From CAXRDE01 sp964229355 (GTDB lineage: Bacteria > Cyanobacteriota > Sericytochromatia > UBA7694): DNA of 64,000 nt. The position numbers and the translations under genes are program-made. This document shows positions 51,520 to 59,343 of the stretch, piece by piece. Below the pieces are notes generated by a model, which made no database searches, was not told where the DNA came from, and saw nothing but the letters and a program-made list of their open reading frames with translations. Every line of letters starts with the position of its first letter. Positions within the stretch are counted from its first letter, which is position 1. The stretch lies in the NCBI GenBank assembly GCA_964229355.1, contig CAXRDE010000005.1, positions 248,001-312,000 on the forward strand, read 5' to 3'.

Positions 51520-53242
51520 TTTAGAAACCTATTTAGAGCAGGCCTATTCTGCAGAACTCTTTGACCGTGTGCAGGCTGCAGAGCACCTGGGTTCTTATTC
51601 TCCTGACACCCATCAAGAAGTGTCACGCGCCCTCAGAAAGCTCTTTGAAGACGAAGCCTCTGAGGTGCGTCAACTGGCTTTTTACAGCCTGGCTAACGGG
51701 CAAAAAGAAGACCTGAGTTTATATGAGCAAGCCGCACAAGATAGCGCCTATTTGGTGCGTACGGCAGCAGCCGAGATGTTGGGACACCTTGGAAACAACG
51801 AAGCCGCCAGTGAACTGTTAATTACACTCCTTAAAGATCCCTATTACAGCGTACGCGCCACCGCCGCAGAGGCCCTGGGACAACAAGAAGCGTTTTTAGC
51901 GCTACCAGCGCTACAAGACGCTTTACTGGACAGCGATCAGTGGGTGCGTTACAGTGCCGCCGAGAGCCTCAATCAGATTGAGCCCGATAGCGGTATTTGG
52001 GAACATGTAATGGTACTCCACAGCACGCTGGATACCGAGGATGGAGCTTATCAACAGGCCCTTGAAGCCCTCAAAACCCGTGGGGATCGCCGGATTATTC
52101 CCACCCTGCTCTTTTTGTTTAAACAAAACAGCACCCCACAACCCGCCATTTTGAACACCTTAACCACCTTTCATGACTATCTGGTGATTCCCGCGCTCAT
52201 TGATATTGCGCTCTTTACTGAGAACCCCCAAATGCGTGAAACAGCACTGATTGCCGCCCAGAGTTTAAGCATTCCTGAAACCTTGAAAGCCTTAAAAAGC
52301 TGGTTAGATCCCGATTATTTAAGCTACGCTCAGCGCGCGGTGGAATTATTGGCGCAGTTGCCCATGCCCAAAGAAGTACAACCCCTTTTGCAAGAGGCCT
52401 TAAGCCTACCGGATCAATGGATTCGCACCGTGGCCTTAAATGCCCTTGAAAAGCAAGGCGCCACGGTCGACAGCCAGCTTTTAGCTATTTTAATTAAGGA
52501 TCCCTCTCCCGACCTGGCCACCACCGCCCTGATCAATCTGGCTCGGCATTATCCAGAGCAGCTTCAACGCTATGCCAAAGGTTTTGCTCAGAGTAAAACC
52601 TCCTGGAAAGAAGAGGCCCTTGCGCTGGCCCTGCGCTATGCCCCCCACAGCCTGGTCAAGGACTACGCTGCTCCCTTAATGAAAAGCTCCCATGCCAACA
52701 CCCGTGAAAGTCTGTGCAAGAGCTTAAAATATCACGGCAGTTCTGTACAGGCCTTATTATTGCAAGCCCTTGAAGACCCAGAAAGCTGGGTGCGTCAAGA
52801 GGCGGTAAATGCTTTAGGTCCGCTGGTCCACCCCGAAGTCACCCGTGCTTTGCTGCACCACCTCTTAAAAGATAACGACTTTATGGTCAGAGCAGTCACT
52901 GCCCAGGCCTTAGAAAAACACGAGAACGAGCCTGAGGTGTCCATCGCTCTTCGTCAGGCCTTAAAGGACAGCAGTGCCAGCGTACGATTACAAGCCCTGC
53001 GCAGTCTGTTGCAGCAAGAAACGGCCTCATCGCAAGATATCGAGAGCTGGTTTAGCATTCCCGATAAAGCCATTCAGCTGGCCCTGATGTATTATCTGAG
53101 TAAGCATTCAGAAACCGCCCTGAGTTCTGAGATTGAAGACCATTTAAAGGCCACCTGTCAAAGCACAGATTTACAATTGGCTTCGGCGGCACAACGGCTT
53201 TTAGAAGAGCGCCATGCCCCCACAAATGCCACTGCCCAGTAG
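51512..53242 (+). CDS. HEAT-repeat protein
   Basis: 576 aa built of about 15 helical hairpins of roughly 31 residues with the HEAT/PBS-lyase pattern (DEASEVRQLAFYSLANG, DSAYLVRTAAAEMLGHLG, DPYYSVRATAAEALGQ). It is a protein-binding scaffold; no catalytic residues. The ATG overlaps the end of the protease-like gene by eight bases, so it may bind or chaperone that protein. Its 3' end overlaps the next, opposite gene by 42 bases. Confidence 0.82.
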   Translation: MSDLETYLEQAYSAELFDRVQAAEHLGSYSPDTHQEVSRALRKLFEDEASEVRQLAFYSLANGQKEDLSLYEQAAQDSAYLVRTAAAEMLGHLGNNEAASELLITLLKDPYYSVRATAAEALGQQEAFLALPALQDALLDSDQWVRYSAAESLNQIEPDSGIWEHVMVLHSTLDTEDGAYQQALEALKTRGDRRIIPTLLFLFKQNSTPQPAILNTLTTFHDYLVIPALIDIALFTENPQMRETALIAAQSLSIPETLKALKSWLDPDYLSYAQRAVELLAQLPMPKEVQPLLQEALSLPDQWIRTVALNALEKQGATVDSQLLAILIKDPSPDLATTALINLARHYPEQLQRYAKGFAQSKTSWKEEALALALRYAPHSLVKDYAAPLMKSSHANTRESLCKSLKYHGSSVQALLLQALEDPESWVRQEAVNALGPLVHPEVTRALLHHLLKDNDFMVRAVTAQALEKHENEPEVSIALRQALKDSSASVRLQALRSLLQQETASSQDIESWFSIPDKAIQLALMYYLSKHSETALSSEIEDHLKATCQSTDLQLASAAQRLLEERHAPTNATAQ

Positions 53243-53530
53243 CGTCAGCGCAGCGGTTACCACTACCGCTTGCCACACCAGCGTGAGGGCTCGGGAGCGT
53301 AAATAGAGGGTCAAGGGCACCACGTACAACAGTTGGAACACGCCCAGCCCCATGAGTGCCCCAATCAGTACACCAATTTCCCAATAGTCTTGCGAGGGAC
53401 GGGGAAGATAGGCGCTCCAAAAAATCACCCCCAAAAGCACGAGACCTAAAAAAAACAAATGCCCCAGCAACACCAGGACCACGCCACCCACAAAGTGCAG
53501 CAGATTTTGCAGCGTGGGTGAGGGGCTCAT
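53201..53530 (-). CDS. Small integral membrane protein
   Basis: 109 aa with three hydrophobic helices (about 10-38, 48-74, 80-107); not recognised. It overlaps the radical SAM gene upstream by four bases (ATGA), which supports its reality, and the HEAT gene tail-to-tail by 42 bases. A membrane partner of the lipid-type radical SAM enzyme is a possibility from position only. Confidence 0.62.
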   Translation of the reverse strand: MSPSPTLQNLLHFVGGVVLVLLGHLFFLGLVLLGVIFWSAYLPRPSQDYWEIGVLIGALMGLGVFQLLYVVPLTLYLRSRALTLVWQAVVVTAALTLLGSGICGGMALF

Positions 53531-54870
53531 GGGGTTAACCCTGGAACCTGACTTAACACCTCAGGGTCGCGGTAAAACAAATTAAAGGTATCAAAAGGTA
53601 TCACTTTTTGGGCATCGGGGGACACAATATGCACACAGGATTTTTTAACACTGCGAACATCGAGGTCATAGGCGTCCATAAAGCGCATGATAATAATGCG
53701 AAACAGATTGTTATAGTCCAGGTGGCTGGGCACGGGCATCACGGGCAAACAACACAAAATTTGTGCGGCGGCCTGGGGCGAGTGGGCGGTTGAAAACAGG
53801 GCAAGCGCCTCTTCGTAACGAATGGTATTGCCCACCTGATCGGGATCCACAAGCTGGGTCAAGGGCAGGGTTTTGCCATCCAATTTTAGCGCATACCCCA
53901 TGGTGATACATTCCGGGTGACAGGGCACGGGGATTAAGTCTTCGGGGGTAAACAAATCGTGTTGTGCTAAGATTTGCTGTCGCACTTCGGTGAGGGTCAG
54001 GCGATCCTGGGCTGCATCAAAATTTTCTAAGCGCCCGGCTTGCTGTACAGGTTGAAAGGTGACGCCCCGTACGCAGGGCTGTTGCAAGGCATAATCAATG
54101 ATTTCACCCATGAGGTGATCATTAAGCCCTTTTTTAAGGGTCACCACCAGCGTCGTGGAAATATTCCATTCATTCAAATGGGCAATGGCCTGTTTGCGTA
54201 CGTTTACAAGGTCTTCACCCCGCAGGTCCTGCAGCACCTCTGTATCCAGGCCATCAAACTGCAAATACACCTCAAACCCCGGCATATATGCAGCCATACG
54301 TTCCACAAAAGCCCGATCTTTGGCAATACGAACGCCGTTGGTATTGACCATTAAATGGCGAATGGGACGGGCTCTGGCTTCATCTAAAATGGTAAAAAAG
54401 TCAGGGTGAAGGGTAGGTTCTCCCCCTGAGATTTGCACCACATCAGGTTCTTTTTCATTGGCCACAATGCGGTCTAACATGGCAATGACATCCGCCAGTG
54501 GTCGGTGTTTGTGTTTGGGGCTTGAACCAGCATAACAGACGGGACAGGTCAAATTGCAGCGGTCGGTAATTTCAATCAGGGTGAGACAACTGTGTTGCTC
54601 ATGGTCCGGGCACAAGCCACAGTCAAAGGGGCAGCCGTTTTTCATGGGGGTGTTAAAGGCATAGGGCATCTGGCCGGGTTTAGAGACCGCTCGCATCCGC
54701 AAGTAATAGTCAATGTCGGTGGCAATCAACACCTTCTGCATCTTATGTTCAGGGCAAAACTTGTGTAAATAAACGTTTTCGTTCTGAAAAACCACCTTGG
54801 CTTCTACCTTGCGAAAACACACGTGGCAGACGCTATTGGTCAATTCGTGAAAGATATAGGGTCTATCCAT
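53527..54870 (-). CDS. Radical SAM enzyme of the MJ0619/tetraether-synthase (Tes)-like family
   Basis: 447 aa. An N-terminal Cys-rich domain (CHVC near 15, CPEHK near 38) and NGCPFDCGLCPDH (near 80-92) precede the radical SAM cluster C105xxxC109xxC112 (CNLTCPVC), then the ISGGEP SAM-binding motif, and late Cys residues (CHPEC, CC). This arrangement is that of MJ0619/Tes, which joins lipid chains to membrane-spanning tetraethers in archaea; bacterial relatives are candidates for membrane-spanning or branched tetraether lipids, others may act on cofactors. It overlaps the preceding lipoprotein gene by one base (TGATG). Confidence 0.75.
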   Translation of the reverse strand: MDRPYIFHELTNSVCHVCFRKVEAKVVFQNENVYLHKFCPEHKMQKVLIATDIDYYLRMRAVSKPGQMPYAFNTPMKNGCPFDCGLCPDHEQHSCLTLIEITDRCNLTCPVCYAGSSPKHKHRPLADVIAMLDRIVANEKEPDVVQISGGEPTLHPDFFTILDEARARPIRHLMVNTNGVRIAKDRAFVERMAAYMPGFEVYLQFDGLDTEVLQDLRGEDLVNVRKQAIAHLNEWNISTTLVVTLKKGLNDHLMGEIIDYALQQPCVRGVTFQPVQQAGRLENFDAAQDRLTLTEVRQQILAQHDLFTPEDLIPVPCHPECITMGYALKLDGKTLPLTQLVDPDQVGNTIRYEEALALFSTAHSPQAAAQILCCLPVMPVPSHLDYNNLFRIIIMRFMDAYDLDVRSVKKSCVHIVSPDAQKVIPFDTFNLFYRDPEVLSQVPGLTP

Positions 54871-55076
54871 CAGGGGGCCATCACAGCGGGCGTGGGGGTC
54901 GGCTCGGGCTCCACCGGCTGTGGCTCGGAAACATCACAGGGTAACGGTCCGCTGTCACTTTCAGGACAGGCCACGGGTACTTCAGGGCGTGAAGGCCCCA
55001 CGTAAATCGGAAAACAAGCCGTTGATGCAAACCACACCACAAAAAGGGCAAGCGCGCTGTATAAAAGTTTTTTCAT
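54870..55076 (-). CDS. Small lipoprotein
   Basis: 68 aa from the ATG at 55076. Signal peptide with lipobox STAC (Cys21), then a short Pro/Glu-rich tail with two more Cys. Only the start of the longer open frame upstream is ignored, since it contains no ribosome site. It overlaps the radical SAM gene start by one base and is probably co-transcribed. Function unknown. Confidence 0.6.
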   Translation of the reverse strand: MKKLLYSALALFVVWFASTACFPIYVGPSRPEVPVACPESDSGPLPCDVSEPQPVEPEPTPTPAVMAP

Positions 55077-55096
55077 GAACTTATTATAGCGAATTT

Positions 55097-55390
55097 TTAG
55101 TCGAGAATATATGCAGGGAGGGGACGGCGCTCGACACAAGCTTCTGCCACATCAAGAAGCAGGCGCATTAAAAAACGCGTGGCCAGGCTTTCTTGTGGCA
55201 ATTGCTGGCGCAAGTACCCAAGGAGCTCTTGCTGACACGTCAGGGGGAGGCATTGCAGATCCTGGGCAAAAGCCTGCAGTTTGTGAGCAAGGGTGGCCTG
55301 TTGCAAGGCCTGCAGGTCCAACAGGGCCTGTCCTACAAAGAAGGGAACGTCCAGAGATTCAAATTGGGAGTCTAAAATTGAGCCGGTCAT
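55097..55390 (-). CDS. Unknown small helical protein
   Basis: 97 aa from the ATG at 55390, without a clear ribosome site. Leu/Gln-rich and all-helical (QALLDLQALQQATLAHKLQ); contains two Cys. Ends 20 bases before the small lipoprotein gene. A good promoter with operator-like direct repeats precedes it, which speaks for a real gene. Not recognised. Confidence 0.5.
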   Translation of the reverse strand: MTGSILDSQFESLDVPFFVGQALLDLQALQQATLAHKLQAFAQDLQCLPLTCQQELLGYLRQQLPQESLATRFLMRLLLDVAEACVERRPLPAYILD

Positions 55391-55408
55391 AAACACATCG
55401 ATATCTAG

Positions 55409-55454
55409 TCTTAATATTAGGGTAAGCCAAGCATAGCACCCTTATCTTAATATT
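55409..55454. promoter_or_regulatory. Direct repeats flanking a promoter (putative operator)
   Basis: TCTTAATATT occurs at 55409-55418 and 55445-55454, 36 bases apart, and AGGGT/ACCCT are arranged symmetrically between them. One copy lies in the promoter spacer, the other just past the transcription start, the placement of a repressor site. Confidence 0.45.
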
Positions 55455-55459
55455 GACAA
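55430..55459 (-). promoter_or_regulatory. Promoter of the small-gene/radical SAM operon
   Basis: Minus strand TTGTCA, 18-base spacer, TATGCT. Expected start near 55423, 33 bases before the ATG at 55390. Confidence 0.5.
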
Positions 55460-55463
55460 TGTT

Positions 55464-56378
55464 TTAAGCTGTGGTGTCGGTCTCAGGCGTCACATCTGGG
55501 GCTTTTTTTTGAAGGGCTCGGGCCTCTTCGCCAGTCAGTTCAGGGGCTTTTTCTCCCATCATATTGAACACCAAAATCATCAATAAGCCAATCCCAATCA
55601 TGGGCGTGCTCAACAGGTGTCCCATGGTCATCCAGCCGGTACCAAACAAATAGTTAATGTGACTATCGGGAACGCGCACGAATTCAACGGCAAAGCGAGC
55701 GCACCCATAACCCAGCAGAAACATCCCCGCCACGCTGCCGGGTTTGAGCTTGCGCTGGGTGTAGGTTAGACGGGTAAAAGCGTACAAAATCACAAAGAGC
55801 AACAGGCCCTCAAGCACAGCTTCATAAAGTTGGCTGGGATGCCGTGGGGGACCGTATTCATAAGTCTGAGTAACCTGATTATAGGTTTCTTTAAAACGCA
55901 CCCCCCAGGTGCCATCGGTGGGCCCGCCCCACAACTCGCCATTAATAAAATTACCCAGGCGTCCAAAGAAGAGCCCAATGGGAGAAGCCAGAGCAGTAAT
56001 GTCGAACATTTCCCGCAAGGGAATTTTTTTACGGTAAGCGTACAGCGCTGTGGCCGCAATGACCCCAAGCAGCCCCCCGTGAAAAGACATGCCCCCTTGC
56101 CAGATATATAAAATCTCAAGGGGATTTGCCAGATACTTACTCAGACCGTAAAACAGCACATAACCGAGGCGTCCACCTGCCAACACCCCCACAAAGGCAT
56201 AGGTCAGGTAATCCATGACATCGTCGTTGGTAAAGCCTCGACCTTTAAAGCGGCTGTGTTTAGAAATAATCAGGTAGGCAAAAACAAAGCCAATAATATA
56301 CATCATGGCGTACCAGCGCGGTGCAATGGGGCCCAATTGAAAAACCGGTGGATTGAGGTAGGGATAATCAATGATCAT
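55464..56378 (-). CDS. lgt: Prolipoprotein diacylglyceryl transferase
   Basis: 304 aa polytopic inner-membrane enzyme that transfers diacylglycerol from phosphatidylglycerol to the lipobox Cys of prolipoproteins (EC 2.5.1.145). The Lgt signature GRLGNFINGELWGGPT is intact, as are the HGGLLG segment and the late YGCARFAVEFVRVPD. Start at the ATG at 56378, preceded by AGAGA; the frame extends to 56408 without support. The enzyme would process the many lipoproteins of this window. An acidic C-terminal tail of about 40 residues is extra. Confidence 0.93.
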   Translation of the reverse strand: MIIDYPYLNPPVFQLGPIAPRWYAMMYIIGFVFAYLIISKHSRFKGRGFTNDDVMDYLTYAFVGVLAGGRLGYVLFYGLSKYLANPLEILYIWQGGMSFHGGLLGVIAATALYAYRKKIPLREMFDITALASPIGLFFGRLGNFINGELWGGPTDGTWGVRFKETYNQVTQTYEYGPPRHPSQLYEAVLEGLLLFVILYAFTRLTYTQRKLKPGSVAGMFLLGYGCARFAVEFVRVPDSHINYLFGTGWMTMGHLLSTPMIGIGLLMILVFNMMGEKAPELTGEEARALQKKAPDVTPETDTTA

Positions 56379-56407
56379 AAATGTCTCTTTTAAATGTGCG
56401 CCCATCA

Positions 56408-56436
56408 TTGACCCAGGTTTTCTTTGTGTCTACAAT
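56408..56436 (+). promoter_or_regulatory. Promoter of the diguanylate cyclase gene
   Basis: TTGACC, 17-base spacer, TACAAT. Start of transcription near 56443, which rules out the upstream start codons at 56381 and supports the ATG at 56501. It is interleaved with the divergent lgt promoter. Confidence 0.6.
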
Positions 56437-56466
56437 TGATGTACAGCACCAAGCTAGATTTGGGGC

Positions 56467-56495
56467 ATCATACCACAGTGAAAAGCACGCATCAA
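56467..56495 (-). promoter_or_regulatory. Promoter of lgt
   Basis: Minus strand TTGATG, 17-base spacer, TATGAT. Start near 56460, leader of about 82 bases before lgt. It overlaps the region transcribed from the divergent promoter at 56408-56436. Confidence 0.55.
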
Positions 56496-56500
56496 TCCTA

Positions 56501-59332
56501 ATGGGCACGGAACGACTCGCACAAACAGAGCAGAAAAAAACCCACGCCACCTTCTACTTTTGGGGGGTTCTCGCGCTGGGAATGGGATTGTGGATAAGCA
56601 CCCTGTTCTTAACGCCTCAGTTTTGGCAAGTGAACCACCTGGATGTCTTTTTGTTTCTTTTGCTCAACATTATGGCAGAGCAAACCTTTATTATGCTCCC
56701 CCAGGGCGGTGGTATTTCAGCAAGCTTTGCGATTATTCTCGCTTCGTTGCTGCTTTTTAACGCCCCCGTGGCCATTTTTATTGCGGTGTGTGGTGCACTG
56801 GTGACCATGGGAGCCATCCAACAGCGCCCGCCCCGCATTGTCTTGTTTAACGCCGCTCAGTACGCCCTAACCTACAGCATTGCCGGTCTTTGTGTGTACG
56901 GTTTGCTAGCGGTTTTTCCGCTTTCAGGCGACAGCTCAGACTTCACGCGCCATATGCTTGTGGGCGGCGTCGCTACCCTGATTTATCTCTTGATCAATAT
57001 TCCGCTGGTCAACGGATTTATGCGGGTACGTGAAAGCAATGTAGAAAGCTTTCGGGGTTTCTTTAAGAGCTTAGTGCACGTCAAAGAAGATCTGACCGAA
57101 ATTTTGCAAACCCTTTTCTTCTACCCCATTGCAGTCCTGGTGGCCTATTCTTACGGTCAGCAGCACAACCCCATGATTCCCCTGGTACTCACCCTGTTGG
57201 TGTTTGGAAGTCTGCGTTTTATTGAACAACGCCGCCACCTCGAAAAGCAACGCGAAAAAATGCAAGCCCTGTACCATATGACCCGTAAAATGACCGAATC
57301 GGCCGTACAAAAAGAAGACATTGAGCTGGAGCCCAGTCATGTATTCAATTCCCTCTTTGACGATAGCGAAGTGGCTTTGCGCAATCTGGTGCGTCTTTCT
57401 CGCGCCTCAATTTACCGGGTGGAATGGCAGGGGGAAAACAAAGGGAAAATTGTTCACCAACGCTCAGAACCCCATCGGGATGTGGACTCGGTTTATGACT
57501 TAGAGCAAGCCGGTCTATTACAAGATATTGCCAAAACCGGAAAAAGTGCCTTTATTCAAGACATGAGCACCCTGGGCAAGAGCTATGATACCTGGCGCAT
57601 TACTTACCAATGTTTGCTGGGAGAGCCCATCAAAATTAACGATCGGGTCATGTTCTTACTGATCATGTTTCGCAAGACCGGCCGTCCATTTCAAGAAGAA
57701 GATCGACGTCTGATCAAACTTTTGGTCAACGCCTTTGAAAACACCTTAAAAAACATTGAATTGCGCAATCGCTTACAGGCACAGGCCATTAAAGACGGCC
57801 TGATGAATATTTATAACCACCGTTACCTCAAAGGTAAACTGGAAGAAGAAGTGGCCCGGGCAACCCGCTACCGCAAACCCCTGTCGTTGATTATTACCGA
57901 CGTGGATTACTTTAAAAAGTTTAACGATACCCACGGACACCTGCTGGGAGATCAGGTGCTCAAGGAAATGGCCGTTATTTTAAGCGATAGTGTACGAGAA
58001 ACAGATATTGTGGCGCGTTATGGGGGAGAAGAGCTGGCTATTTTATTACCAGAAACGCCTCTGGACGCAGCCTCTGACGTGGCAGAGCGCATCCGCAAGC
58101 GCGTGGCATCGCATACTTTTTACGGCAAGAACAACGAGGTGGTGCCCATGTCTTTGAGCATTGGGGTAAGCTGTCTCTTTGAAGAGCCCGATTTAACCGC
58201 CGCAGAACTGATCGTTCGCACCGACACGGCGCTTTACCGGGCCAAACATCAGGGCCGCAATCAAATTTGTCAGGCCTCAATGACCGCGAACGGCCTCATT
58301 ATTCAAACCCATGCCAAAGGGGCTCCGCCGCAACCGGCGGATCAAAGCCCGCAGTCTGACCTCGCGCTTTCAGGGGATTTGCAAAAGTCCTGGCAAGATC
58401 ACCATGAAAAAAGCCTGCCTGAAATTCAGCGGGTTTTACGCCATGAAATTCAACAGGCCCAACTTAGCCGCAGCATGATGCGTTACTTTGAAAAGCAGTG
58501 GCTGCCTGAAGTCCCTGAATTGCTCAACGCCCTTGTTACTTCGTCCTTAAGCCACGACAAAGCGCTGCAACCCCGCAGCCCCCTGGCACAGCTGATCAAA
58601 CGGCTTGAAAGCACCCTTCCGCACAAGCTCTCTCGCACCGCACACCTGACTTTGCTGCAACATCTTTTATTAAAGGTTTACCGGCATTTTCTACGCCAGG
58701 CCCTTGAGTTGCCAGTGTCCGACAGCGACAAAAAACGCTTGTTCAATCATGGCTTTCGCTTAATCATGATCTTACAAAACCATCTTTTTAACAGCAGTCT
58801 GCGTATTGTGGGTGCTCAGCAGCAACAGGCCGAACTGCATTACCGCTTTGTACAAACCCTGCTTAATAGTTTACCCGGTGGCACACGGCTTCCCGCCCAA
58901 CGTCTCAAGGCTTTATGTTTGAGCTTTCCTGAGCATCTACAAGCCATGCTTTACACGCCCCATCTCCATACCGCGGGCTACCAACGCTTAGCGGTGTTTC
59001 CTGAGACTGCTGAAGCCCCCGCAAACCTCAGCCTCAAAACGCATCATCTGCTGACCCCCCACATCCGTCCTGTGGTCATTCAGACAGAAGCCGAAGACCT
59101 CGAAGACTACCTACATACCCATCTGCCCACAGAACTGGCCCAGGACACCCACTGGGTACTCGTTCCGCTCTGGCATCAGTCCCACAGTTATGGTCTGCTC
59201 ATCCTGGTGTTCGAAGCCCTCCACGAACTCTCTGCATCCCAGCAACAGACGCTCCTTAAACTCAGCCAGGACTGGGTAAGTTTACTTCATATTGAAAGTT
59301 CGTTACCATTAGAAAAGATCATTGATACCTAA
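56501..59332 (+). CDS. Membrane-bound GAF-GGDEF diguanylate cyclase
   Basis: 943 aa from the ATG at 56501. Residues about 15-255 hold seven or eight hydrophobic helices (an integral sensory domain), followed by a coiled coil, a GAF-like domain (about 300-450) and a GGDEF domain with active site GGEEL (508-512) and inhibitory I-site RETD (499-502). It should make c-di-GMP from GTP and be product-inhibited. A further ~340 residues (helical, then a second GAF-like part) after the GGDEF domain are unusual. A c-di-GMP-type reader (the triple MshEN protein at 2408-4327) is in the same window. The M23 peptidase gene starts 11 bases downstream. Confidence 0.85.
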   Translation: MGTERLAQTEQKKTHATFYFWGVLALGMGLWISTLFLTPQFWQVNHLDVFLFLLLNIMAEQTFIMLPQGGGISASFAIILASLLLFNAPVAIFIAVCGALVTMGAIQQRPPRIVLFNAAQYALTYSIAGLCVYGLLAVFPLSGDSSDFTRHMLVGGVATLIYLLINIPLVNGFMRVRESNVESFRGFFKSLVHVKEDLTEILQTLFFYPIAVLVAYSYGQQHNPMIPLVLTLLVFGSLRFIEQRRHLEKQREKMQALYHMTRKMTESAVQKEDIELEPSHVFNSLFDDSEVALRNLVRLSRASIYRVEWQGENKGKIVHQRSEPHRDVDSVYDLEQAGLLQDIAKTGKSAFIQDMSTLGKSYDTWRITYQCLLGEPIKINDRVMFLLIMFRKTGRPFQEEDRRLIKLLVNAFENTLKNIELRNRLQAQAIKDGLMNIYNHRYLKGKLEEEVARATRYRKPLSLIITDVDYFKKFNDTHGHLLGDQVLKEMAVILSDSVRETDIVARYGGEELAILLPETPLDAASDVAERIRKRVASHTFYGKNNEVVPMSLSIGVSCLFEEPDLTAAELIVRTDTALYRAKHQGRNQICQASMTANGLIIQTHAKGAPPQPADQSPQSDLALSGDLQKSWQDHHEKSLPEIQRVLRHEIQQAQLSRSMMRYFEKQWLPEVPELLNALVTSSLSHDKALQPRSPLAQLIKRLESTLPHKLSRTAHLTLLQHLLLKVYRHFLRQALELPVSDSDKKRLFNHGFRLIMILQNHLFNSSLRIVGAQQQQAELHYRFVQTLLNSLPGGTRLPAQRLKALCLSFPEHLQAMLYTPHLHTAGYQRLAVFPETAEAPANLSLKTHHLLTPHIRPVVIQTEAEDLEDYLHTHLPTELAQDTHWVLVPLWHQSHSYGLLILVFEALHELSASQQQTLLKLSQDWVSLLHIESSLPLEKIIDT

Positions 59333-59343
59333 GGAAGCTCACC

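Noticed and set aside
56381..56500. N-terminal extension of the diguanylate cyclase
   Set aside because: It would start upstream of the predicted transcription start and lacks a ribosome site.
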